NCBI GenBank assembly: GCA_028564705.1
Contig: JAPXFQ010002137.1
Location: 1 to 64,000 of the forward strand
Source of the DNA: Apricaphanius iberus
Lineage: Eukaryota; Chordata; Actinopteri; Cyprinodontiformes; Aphaniidae
Length of the DNA stretch: 64,000 bases
Direction of reading: 5' to 3'
Under the pieces are notes generated by a model. It had not been told where the DNA came from and searched no databases. It saw only the letters and a program-made list of their open reading frames with translations. Shown here piece after piece: positions 1 to 10,500 of this stretch (within the stretch, counting starts at the first letter, position 1; every line of letters begins with the position of its first letter). The translations under genes were made by a program, and so were the position numbers.

Positions 1-415
1 GGAATAAACCACCACGATCAGATTAACTGTCGGAATAAACCACCACGATGGGATTAAATGTCGGAATAAACCACCACGATCAGATTAACTGTCGGAATAA
101 ACCACCACGATCGGATTAACTGTCGGAATAAACCACCACGATCAGATTAACTGTCGGAATAAACCACCACGATGGGATTAACTGTCGGAATAAACCACCA
201 CGATCAGATTAACTATCGGAATAAACCACCACGATCAGATTAACTATCGGAATAAACCACCACGATGAGATTAACTATCGGAATAAACCACCACGATCAG
301 ATTAACTGTCGGAATAAACCACCACGATGGGATTAACTGTCGGAATAAACCACCACGATCAGATTAACTGTCGGAATAAACCACCACGATCAGATTAACT
401 GTCGGAATAAACTGT
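1..415. repeat. 31-bp minisatellite, start cut by window edge
   Basis: Head-to-tail copies of a 31-bp unit containing GGAATAAACCACCACGAT followed by a variable CAGATTAACTGTC-like part, about 13 copies with a few point variants (CAG/CGG/GGG, TGTC/TATC). There are no unique spacers, so it is not a CRISPR-like array. The array continues beyond the left edge. No coding role is seen. Confidence 0.95.
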
Positions 416-635
416 TGTAAATCATTGCATGTTTTTGTGTGCTAGAAGTATCTGCATTGGTACTCGTATTGGCAATACTCAGATCCAATTATCGGTATGG
501 TATCGGTATGACAGAAGTGGTATCGCTACATCCCTACTTTCCATAGTTCGTATCTGAACTTTGTATGGGCTACATCTCCTCATGGTCACAGGGACCAGAA
601 ATCTTGGTTAGTTCACCATGTGGTAAACTCTAAAG
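416..635. other. Intergenic, no feature recognised
   Basis: AT-rich unique sequence with GGTATCGGTATG-type short repeats around 490-530. No exon or RNA gene is visible. Confidence 0.5.
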
Positions 636-831
636 CAGGGGTCCCAAACTCCAGGCCTCACCAGTTTTAGATGTGTCTCTCCTCCAACACAGCTGATTCA
701 AACTCTTTACCTTCCTCCTCAGCATGGCACAGTTCTGCAGAGGTTCTGCTAACGAGCCATTGTTTGATTCTGGTGTGTCTAACCAGGGGGGGGAACTAAA
801 ACCTGTAGGATACTGGAGTTGGGGATCCTTG
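636..831. mobile_element. Short hAT-type MITE with 8-bp target duplication
   Basis: The ends are inverted: it starts CAGGGGTCCCAAACTCCAG and ends CTGGAGTTGGGGATCCTTG. It is flanked by a perfect 8-bp direct repeat CTCTAAAG (628-635 and 832-839), the duplication length expected of hAT transposases. At 196 bp it carries no coding capacity and must have been moved in trans. Confidence 0.85.
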
Positions 832-839
832 CTCTAAAG

Positions 840-1360
840 TCTCCGTTAATAAACCCAAAACCTGCTTAGCCTGAGGATGTCGTTTCCAGAACACCTGATG
901 ATAATCAGAGAAATCATCCTGGTAAACCCTGAAACATAAAGACCCTCTCAATGGATCACAGAGTGCATCAGTCATAAAGTAACCATAGGGGGAAAATGGC
1001 AGAATGCTTTATAGAAGTGGAGCTGGAAGTACTAATGCTGGTTTATGAGGAATAAAAAACAATTAAGCAAAAGAAACAACATGACCATCGACTTGTTTTT
1101 GGCTGATAATCAGACCTGCAAACCTCACAAATAGGGAGACATTTAAACAGGCTTGTGGAGGTAAAAAAGTAATAATACTTAAATGTTACAGTATTTATTT
1201 CACAGAATAACAGCAATAACATAAATGATCAAATTAAACAATCCAAGATTTTGTGCCACTTTTTTGTGTGATTTGCAGCAGCTTTTGTGAAAAGTTGCAG
1301 AGTGTTTATTTGTGATTTTATTTTTTGCCAGTCTCTTAGTTTTAAAAGCAAGATTTTTAA

Positions 1361-1363
<3 letters not shown>
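840..1363. other. Intergenic, no gene seen
   Basis: AT-rich, unique-looking sequence without recognisable exons or repeats. Confidence 0.5.

Positions 1364-1405
<42 letters not shown>
1364..1405. repeat. (TA)n microsatellite
   Basis: About 21 uninterrupted AT dinucleotides directly upstream of the L2-like LINE. The short open frames reading YIYIYI across it are artefacts. Confidence 0.95.
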
Positions 1406-1406
<1 letters not shown>

Positions 1407-4400
1407 TTTTGGACTTCTTTGCTGATGTTCTCCTTAAGTATGATCATTTACTCATACTTGGAGATTTTAATATCCATGTCTGCTGTCCTGAGAAGTTCCT
1501 GGTGGCAGATTTTTGTAATTTAATTGACTTTTGCGGGCTGACTTCCCCACTCATGGGGGGTCTCACATATTGGATTTAGTTTTTTCTTTTGGTGTTAATG
1601 TAACAGAGGTTCAGATGTTTTTTCTCTGTCTGATCATGTTCCCGTTTTATTTTCTTTGGATGTGGCTCGGCCTGTCTCTCCTAGGAAGGGGAGGATTTGT
1701 CGTGCTTGCCACATCACTCCTTCCTCAAATATTGAGTTCTCAGTTTGATTTTCTGATTTTTTGTTTTCTTATGAGGACTCCTCTGATCCTGAGATCCTCA
1801 TATCCCTCTTTTCTGCTTCCTGCACATCCGTGCTTGACCAGATTGCCTCTTACTCCCGTTGTCACTCTGACCCCTGGCTTAACCTTCATACCCGTACTGC
1901 TAGACGGGAATACAGGAGATGTGAGCGACGGTGGAAAAGGGTTAAATCTCAGGCTTCCTTCCAGCTTCTCCGTGAGGCCTGATGAGTTACCAGCGCGTCG
2001 CTCTGATTTTTTTACTGCTATTGTTACTTAACATTCGGGTAACCAGCGAGCCCTCTACTCCACTGTTAATGCAGTCCTGTCACCAAATGTCCCTGTATCG
2101 AATACCTCCGAGGAAAGGTGCACTCGATTCCTGAACTTTTTTATCTCTAAAGTTGCCACAATTAGGGCTCAGATTCTGCCTCCCTCTCATCCAATAGCCC
2201 CTCTTTGTTCTCCATTATATTCTTTTGAGCATTTTTCCCCCGTCTCTTCTTCCTTCCTACTGATGACAGTGGCTGCTATGAAGCCTTCTGGCTCTCCTTG
2301 TGATTTTATGCCCCCTCATTTTTTGAAGGAAGTCTTCCCGGTCGTTGCTCAACCAATCCTGGAGATCATTAATGCAAGTCTGAGGACGGGGATTGTTCCC
2401 CAGGAATTTAAGCATGCAGTTTTCCAGCCTATTCTAAAAAAACAAGGATTGGACTCTACTGACCTTAACAATTACCGCCTGATATCAAAGCTTTCTTTCC
2501 TCTCCAAATTGTTGGAGAAGATGGTTTTTATCCAGATTTTTAATTTTCTTAAATCCAACAATGTTTTAGACATTTTTATGTCTGGTTTTCGTCCTCACCA
2601 CAGCACTGAGACGGCTCTTATTCGAGTTTTTAATGATATTTTGCTTGCCTCTGATTCTGGTTCTCATGTGCTGTTGGTGCTTTTAGATCTATCTGCTGCG
2701 TTTGACACTGTAGACCACGCAATCCTACTACAGCGACTGGAGCACTTAATTGGCATTCATGGATCAGCCTTAGAGTGGTTCCGCTCCTATTTTAATGGCA
2801 GATGTTTTAATGTTGCCCTGGGGAATTGCGCCTCTAGAGTGGCACCTCTTTTTTTGTGGGGTTCCCCAGGGGTCTATTTTAGGTCCACTTCTTTTTAATC
2901 TATATATTTTACCCTTGGCAGCCATTTTTTTAAAATACCGGGTGAATTATCACCTCTACGCTGATGATTGTCAGCTCTATGTGGCCTTAAAAACTCCTGA
3001 CCCTTTGCGACCTCTGACTGACTGCTTGAGTGAAATCAGGTCGTGGCTCTCAGCCAACTTCCTCCACCTGAACAGCTCCAAATTGGAGGCTATTTTCTTT
3101 GCCCCCTGCTCTCCCGCTGCTGTGGAGCCATCATTGCCCCCTTCATTGTCTGCATTGGTAAAGCCTACAATAAAAAATCTGGGGGTCACTCTGGATGCCT
3201 TTCTTAAAATGGATGTGCAGATAAATCAAGTAGTCAGGTCATGTTTCTTTCATCTCTGACGGCTTGCCAAGCTAAAATGAGTCCAGAATAAAAAAGACTA
3301 TCAGTCATTCAATTCAATTCAGTTTATTTATATAGCGCAATTTAACAACAGATGTCATCTCAAGGCACTTTACAAAAAGAGTTATTACAATACAATGTTT
3401 AGTGTAGAAATTACAGAACCACAGAAGATTGCGTCGTGGAATTATCAGCAATCCCTCATACTGAGCAAGCATGCAGCGACAGTGGGAAGGAAAAACTCCC
3501 TTTTAACAGGAAGAAACCTCCGGCAGAACCAGGCTCAGCACAAGCGGTTATCTGCCGCCGACGTCTGTGCTTGGAGAATACATAACAGAGAACACAGAAA
3601 GAGCAAACAGAAATGATGCAGAAAGTATTGTTGCAGGAATGGAGAATTTTCCATCACTGCAATGCAATCTTAGTCAGGGTCGTCAAGCAGGGCTAATCCG
3701 GAGCACCTACTATAATAGAAAACAGGTTAGTGCTTGAATTGACAGCACATCATGCAGTTGGGGAGAAGTAGGAGAGAAAGTAGTCACAGACCCTAATAAA
3801 GTCAGTTGTCCATGTTTTTGTAATGTCTCGTCTGGGCTATGCTAACGCTCTCTTATATGGTGTTCCCTCCTCTTCAGTGGTGCGGCTCCAACTGGTACAA
3901 AACGCAGCCGCTAGGTTTCTGACGGGCACAGAACGGCGGCAGCACATCACCCCTGTCTTGGCTAATTTACACTGGCTTCCAGTGAGATTTCGCATTAAGT
4001 TTAAAATTAAAAGTCTATAAATCAATGCACGAAATGTCCCCCTCTTATTTGGCTCAGCTTTTAAGCCCTTACGTTCCGTCGTGAACCTTGAGGTCATCTG
4101 AACAGCACCTTCTGCTTGTTTCTCCTGCCCGCTATAAGGCCCGTGGGGAACGGGCTTTTTCAGTTTCTGCTCCTAAGCTCTGGAACCAACTCCCCCTGAC
4201 GGTCCGACTCGCCTCGTCCCTCCCCATTTTTAAAATTAATCTAAAGACATATTTTTATTCCCAAGCCTTCTCGGCTGAGTCCCTTTAACCCCTTGTGAGA
4301 TCTTGTTTCTTTGTTTTTATGCTGCTGTATATTCTTTGGTATTTTATTGTCTTGTACAGCACTTTGGTTGGCGTTGTCGCTGTTTAAATGTGCTTTATAA

Positions 4401-4417
4401 ATAAAGGATGATGATGA

Positions 4418-4420
<3 letters not shown>
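1406..4420 (+). mobile_element. L2-clade LINE, 5'-truncated and decayed
   Basis: The 3' part of an AP-endonuclease-like region (HILDLVFS near 1570) is followed by a reverse transcriptase with LLDLSAAFDTVDH (about 2690-2720), [12 protein letters not shown] and [11 protein letters not shown] (about 2870-2990). The C-terminal part after the nested insertion at 3306-3801 reads RLGYANALLYG, LHWLPV and LWNQLPL. The order and motifs match L2-type LINEs of fish. Frameshifts (for example near 2860) and stops make it inactive. It ends with a GATGATGATGA tail and a TA microsatellite. Confidence 0.85.
3306..3801 (-). mobile_element. 5'-truncated L2 LINE 3' end nested in the LINE
   Basis: Read on the minus strand this is a LINE 3' UTR ending in the tail ATATAAATAAACTGAATTG plus TTGAA repeats. 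It is homologous to 46731-47215. It splits the host LINE between its VRSCFFHL and MSRLGYANAL coding segments. TCAGT occurs on both sides (3301-3305, 3802-3806) and is the likely short target duplication. It contains the shared conserved module at 3490-3560 discussed in the findings. Confidence 0.75.

Positions 4421-4471
<51 letters not shown>
4421..4471. repeat. (TA)n microsatellite
   Basis: About 25 TA dinucleotides directly after the GAT-repeat tail of the L2-like LINE; probably grown from the tail. Confidence 0.95.
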
Positions 4472-4473
<2 letters not shown>

Positions 4474-5670
4474 TAGTATATATATGAAGGGTTAGGGTTA
4501 AGGTCTGTCTGCACTTAGGACAGCTGTGGGCTCCTTTCTGGTCTTCTCCATCCAAAACGTTTTACTACACTTCATGCAGTAGCCGTTTCCATCAGTAGAG
4601 CCAGATTCAACAGAAAAACTCTCCCCGTGCAGCTCAGCTTTCAGCACCATTTCTCTTCTATATTTAACCCTTTATACAAAAAAACAACAACACATACTTT
4701 CCTAGTTTGTTCTAAAATCTTTACACTTTTCTACAAGCTCATGTTATTCTTCACCTTCATGGTATTTCTTTAATATATGAACAACAAAACTTTCCAAGTA
4801 GGCTCTGTACTCCATTTGATTATCATATTGGAAAAAATCTTTGTCATAAATAATAAAGTAACAGAAATATCATATTAAAAGGAAATAAAACTATGTTAGA
4901 AAACATCTTCTGTGGATAAACACAAACTTTTAAGATATCTTGACTGCAGACCCTGTAGACCCAGTTAGTCTCCATTCTTCTGTCTCCTGTGTTTCAGAGA
5001 AAATCTTTGCCAACAACCAACAGATGCAAACACTCTTCTATTCTATTCTATTCTATTCTGCCCATCATTTGGATAGATGTTGAATATTTTTATGAATTAC
5101 TCTGACACTTTTAAAATTCATGTTTGTACCAAGTTTTCTTCCCTTATTTTAACGAATTAGCCTTTAGCCTCTCCATCTGGAACAATAATAAAGTGATTCT
5201 GTGATGCTAATAATTTGAAACTGCATGTTAAAATTTCCTGTGTATTAAACGCATAAAAGAAATCACTGACAGATCTCTCCCCCTCCTCTCTTTTTTTCTT
5301 TTTGGACTACCATAAAAAACCAAGGATCTCAAAATGACCCTCTGCTCTGACAAAACCAAAAATGATTCAACTCTGCTGGTAGCAGACGGCCAAAAACAGT
5401 CTGGCAGTGTGCTCACAATGCAGAGTAAGACCACTCTGAACCCGGCGTTTATCAGGAAGAACTCCCCATTCATCAGAGCCAAAAGAGCCGTGCCCCCAAT
5501 TAACCTTAAAGGGTACAAGGGAATCCTTCTTTTCTGATATTATTCACAGAAACAACAATAATACTAGAACATTATTTGCTACAGTAGAGAGACTAACCAC
5601 TCCTCCACTGACAGTACCTCCTGAACTAAACTCCACCAGGGCCTTTAATGAATTTCCAGCTTCTTTACTG
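4472..5670. other. Intergenic, no supported gene
   Basis: AT-rich sequence with a short TTCTA pentanucleotide repeat at 5038-5059. A 67-codon open frame at 5334-5537 (+) has no recognised homology and no splice context. It may be a decayed LINE 5' portion, since the LINE relic follows, but I cannot show that. Confidence 0.45.
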
Positions 5671-6835
5671 AAAACATCTTGAACATCAGAAGGTCAATCA
5701 GTAAATCAGTTCCAACCCCAATACCAACTATGAGCCCAATTAACACCAAAGCAGAGAAAATGACTCATTTCCAAACAATAAATCAAACAAGATTTGATGA
5801 AATTATTGACAAACTAAACTCTGCCACCTGCTGCTTACATATCTTACCAACAAATTTTCTAAAAAAGCTCCTCCAAGCCATCAGAGAAGATCTGATCACA
5901 ATAATTAACTCATTCCTCCTATCAGGTGTTTTTCCCTTAAAGCCTTAAAAACAGCAGTTATCAAACCAATACCAAAGAAGAAGAACCTAGACAGCATGTT
6001 GATGTAAAACTACAGACCAATCTCTAATCTCCCATTTATCGGTTAAATTATTGAAAAAGTTTTTGTTCCAACAATTAAATAACTTCCTAACAATAAACAA
6101 CCGCTTTGATATTAATCAGTCTGGTTTCCGTAGATACCACAGTACAGAGACGCCCTCGTTAAAGTTTTCAATGATATCCATATAAATACTGACCGTGTTA
6201 AAACCACAGTACTGGTTCTATTAGACCTCAGTGCGCCGTTTGACACCGTTGATCATGATCTATTACTAGAACGTCTAGAGAACTGGGTCGGACTCTCTGG
6301 TACAGAACTAGACTGGTTCACATCCTACCTTAAGAACAGGAACTTCTTTGTGTCGATTAGCCAGTTCTCATCACAAAACACAGAAATCACATGCGGGGTC
6401 CCCCAGGGCTCCATCCTAGGGCCCCTCCTATTTAGCATCTACCTGCTCCCACTAATCCAGATTATAACCACCAACAATGTTAACTACCACAACCAAAGTT
6501 TCTATGCTCCTCATATCTGGAACAAACTACCAGGAGAATGCAAAGCTGCAGAGACACTGAACTCTTTTAATCTAAAATTAAAACTTACCTATTTAGACTC
6601 GCCTATGAGTAACTGATCCTGTTATTGCTTTTTTTTACTTGCTTGTTTCAATTTTTTTATTCTAATTAATGTCTTGATTATTGTCTTATTGTAAATGCTT
6701 TATTGTATTTTAATCTTCAAAGTAATGTATGTTCTCTTTTCTGAGTTCCAATTTTAATCATATAAAGCACCTTGAATTGCCTTGTGTTGAAAGTGTGCTA
6801 TATAAATAAAACTGCCTTGCCATTTATATTATTAA
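5671..6835 (+). mobile_element. L2-clade LINE relic with internal deletion
   Basis: Reverse-transcriptase motifs are visible in broken frames: FRRYHSTET-like (about 6128-6150), LVLLDLS-PFDTVDHD (about 6210-6260) and [19 protein letters not shown] (about 6385-6440). Directly after the palm region the sequence jumps to the C-terminal APHIWNKLPGE block (about 6507), so several hundred bases are missing. The 3' tail has CACCTTGAATTGCCTTGTGTTG and ATAAATAAAACTGCCTTGCC. It belongs to the same subfamily as the relics at 41450, 50781 and 51880. Confidence 0.8.
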
Positions 6836-7180
6836 TCTCCTGATTATTTTGGCTAAATTCTACATTCACAAATGTAAATTCAGTAAGCATACACCCAATT
6901 TTAAATGCTTCTACATGCTATATAAACTCAATATCTGATTCTTTAAATCAAAAGGCTACTAAAACAATCCATAACTTGTTTGAATGTCTGTAATTTCTCT
7001 GTTAGGTTGCTGGACTTTTTCATTCATCATTGTCTTGTATCACAATTTATACAACCTGTAATTATTCCACTCATTTATTCTTTCGTTTGTATACTTATTC
7101 TTATTCAATAAAGTTTTAAAAATAAAAGACTGATGCAGCCATCCTGTACATAAAGCTCCTCTCCACCAGGGGGAGGCAGG
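6836..7180. other. Upstream flank of the UEV-RBR gene, nothing recognised
   Basis: AT-rich sequence between the LINE relic and the gene 1 promoter; no exon seen. Confidence 0.4.
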
Positions 7181-7199
7181 TGGCAGAAGCTTACACACT

Positions 7200-7314
7200 C
7201 TGCTTTTATTATGGAGGTCACGAAGCGGAAATGACGTCCCCGGTTTGACTGCAGCTAGCCTCTTAGCATTTGTTTGTAGGAGTAAAATAGTTCTGGGCTC
7301 GGTTCTGGTGTGAG
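7200..7314 (+). promoter_or_regulatory. Putative proximal promoter and 5' UTR of the UEV-RBR gene
   Basis: GC content rises just upstream of the start codon. The string GCGGAAATGACGTCC (7225-7239) combines an ETS-like CGGAAAT with a CRE/ATF-like TGACGTC. No TATA box is seen at a fitting distance. The start ATG at 7315 has G at position -3. The transcription start cannot be located from sequence alone. Confidence 0.4.
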
Positions 7315-7536
7315 ATGCCTCTGGTTGGAGCAGAGTTGGAGCAGCAAACTCTGATGGAGGTGAGAACAAAGTTTACTGACCGAACCGAACTGGCTCCAAG
7401 TTCTGCCCTGCTGCTAACAGAACCTCCTCCTCCTCCTCCGATCAGTGTCGGTACCGGTACCCCACAGAGACGCTGAAGGACCTGCACACAGTCCGGGCTC
7501 GGTTCCGTGACCTGCGGCTCTACGCGGACTTTTACT
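7315..7536 (+). CDS. UEV-RBR gene, exons 1-2 (UEV N-terminal helices)
   Basis: Exon 1 (7315-7359) encodes 15 residues starting [15 protein letters not shown] and ends at GTGAGA. Exon 2 (7446-7536) opens [16 protein letters not shown] and ends at GTGAGT in phase 1. The [19 protein letters not shown] stretch lines up with KYKYRDLTVRETVNV of TSG101, the first helices of its UEV fold. The start is chosen because this ATG directly precedes the conserved helix, as in TSG101, and no upstream in-frame exon is needed. Confidence 0.8.
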
Positions 7537-10500
7537 GTGAGTTAAAACAGTTAGTTTAGCTTAGCTTTAGGAGGGCTGCAGTTCATCCTAGCGGTCGGCA
7601 GGAGGCGCTAGAGATAACACTGGTTTTCATTTAAATGTTCAGATTAGAGCCGATATTGTCAACCTAAAAAGTAAAGGATAAAAATTAGATTGATATAAAA
7701 TAATTCAGATTGATATAAAATAAACCAGATTGATATAAAATAAATCAGATTGACATAAAATAATTCAGATTGACATAAAATAAATCAGATTGACATAAAA
7801 TAAATTAGATTGATATAAAAAAAATCAGATTGACATAAAATAAACCAGATTGACGTAAAATAAACCAGACTGATATCAAATAAATCATATTGATATCAAA
7901 TAAATCATATTGATATCAAATAAATCAGATTGATATCAAATAAATCAGATTGATATCAAATAAACCAGATTGACATAAAGTAAACCAGATTGATATAAAA
8001 TAAACCAGATTGATATAAAATAAACCAGATTGATATAAAATAAACCAGATTGACATAAAGTAAACCAGATTGACATAAAATAAACCAGATTGACATAAAA
8101 TAAACCAGATTGACATAAAGTAAACCAGATTGACATAAAATAAACCAGATTAAACCAGATTGACATCAAATAAACCAGATTGATATAAAATAAACCAGAT
8201 TGACATAAAATAAACCAGATTGACATAAAATAAACCAGATTGACATAAAGTAAACCAGATTGACATAAAATAAACCAGATTGACATAAAATAAACCAGAT
8301 TGACATAAAATAAACCAGATTAAACCAGATTGACATCAAATAAACCAGATTGATATAAAATAAACCAGATTGACATAAAATAAACCAGATTGACATAAAA
8401 TAAACCAGATTGACATAAAGTAAACCAGATTGACATAAAATAAACCAGATTGACATAAAATAAACCAGATTGACATAAAGTAAACCAGATTGACATAAAA
8501 TAAATCAGATTGACATAAAATAAACCAGATTGATATCAAATAAATCAGATTGTGATAAAATAAACCAGACTGATATCAAATAAATCAGATTGTGATAAAA
8601 TAAACCAGACTGATATCAAATAAATCAGATTGATATCAAATAAATCAGATTGATATCAAATAAATCAGATTGACATAAAGTAAACCAGATTGACATAAAA
8701 TAAACCAGATTGACATAAAGTAAACCAGATTGACATAAAATAAATCAGATTGACATAAAGTAAACCAGATTGACATAAAATAAACCAGATTGACATAAAG
8801 TAAACCAGATTGACATAAAATAAATCAGATTGACATAAAGTAAACCAGATTGACATAAAATAAACCAGATTGATATAAAATAAACCAGATTGACATAAAA
8901 TAAACCAGATTGACATAAAATAAACCAGATTGATATAAAATAAACCAGATTGATATAAAATAAACCAGATTGACATAAAATAAACCAGATTGACATAAAA
9001 TAAACCAGATTGATATAAAATAAACCAGATTGATATAAAATAAACCAGATTGATATAAAATAAACCAGATTGACATAAAATAAACCAGATTGACATAAAA
9101 TAAACCAGATTGACATAAAATAAACCAGATTGATATAAAATAAACCAGATTGACATAAAAATAAACCAGATGACATAAATAAACCAGATTGACATAAAAT
9201 AAACCAGATTGACATAAAATAAACCAGATTGACATAAAAATAAACCAGATTGACATAAAATAAACCAGATTGACCATAAAATAAACCAATTGACATAAAA
9301 TAAACAGATTGACCAAAAAATAAACCAGATTGATATACAAAAATAAACCAGATAGACATAAAATAAAACCAGATTGACCATAAAATAAACCAGATTGAAA
9401 TAAAATAAACAATAATGACATAAAATAAACCAGATGACAAAAAATAAAACCCATATTGACATAAATAAACCAGATTGATATAAATTAAACCAGATTGACA
9501 TAAAATAAACCAGATTGACATAAAATAAACCAGATTGACATAAACACACCAATAAAAACCCAGATGACATAAAATAAACCAGATGACATAAAGTAACCAG
9601 ACATTAACATAAATAAACATATTGACATAAAATAAACAAGATTGACAACAAAATAAACACAGATTGATATCAAACATAAACAAGATTAATACATAAAATA
9701 AACCAATTGAAAACTAAAATAAACCATATTGATATAAAATAAAACCAGATTGACATAAAATAAACCAGATTGAACATAAAATAAACCAGATTGACATAAA
9801 ATAAACCAGATTGAACATAAAATAAACCAGATTGACATAAAAATAAACCAGATTGACATAAAGTAAACCAGATTGACATAAAATAAACCAGATTGATATA
9901 AAATAAACCAGATTGACATAAAATAAACCAGATTGACATAAAATAAACCAGATTGACATAAAATAAACCAGATTGACATAAAATAAACCAGATTGACATA
10001 AAATAAACCAGATTGACATAAAATAAACCAGATTGATATAAAATAAACCAGATTGATATAAAATAAACCAGATTGACATAAAATAAACCAGATTGACATA
10101 AAATAAACCAGATTGACATAAAATAAACCAGATTGACATAAAATAAATCAGATTGACATAAAGTAAACCAGATTAACATAAAGTAAACCAGATTGACATA
10201 AAATAAACCAGATTGATATAAAATAAACCAGATTGACATAAAATAAACCAGATTGACATAAAATAAACCAGATTGACATAAAATAAACCAGTATTGACAT
10301 AAAATAAACCAGATTGACATAAAATAAACCAGATTGACATAAAATAAACCAGATTGATATAAAATAAACCAGATTGATATAAAATAAACCAGATTGACAT
10401 AAAGTAAACCAGATTGACATAAAGTAAACCAGATTGACATAAAATAAACCAGATTGACATAAAATAAACCAGATTGACATAAAGTAAACCAGATTAACAT

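Noticed and set aside
1..415. Possible CRISPR-like regular array
   Set aside because: Units are contiguous with no unique spacers, and the surroundings are vertebrate.
3395..3616. 73-codon frame reading ITEPQKIASWNYQQSLILSK
   Set aside because: It is the antisense of an L2 3' UTR and recurs in the L2 tail at 46822; repeat sequence, not a gene.
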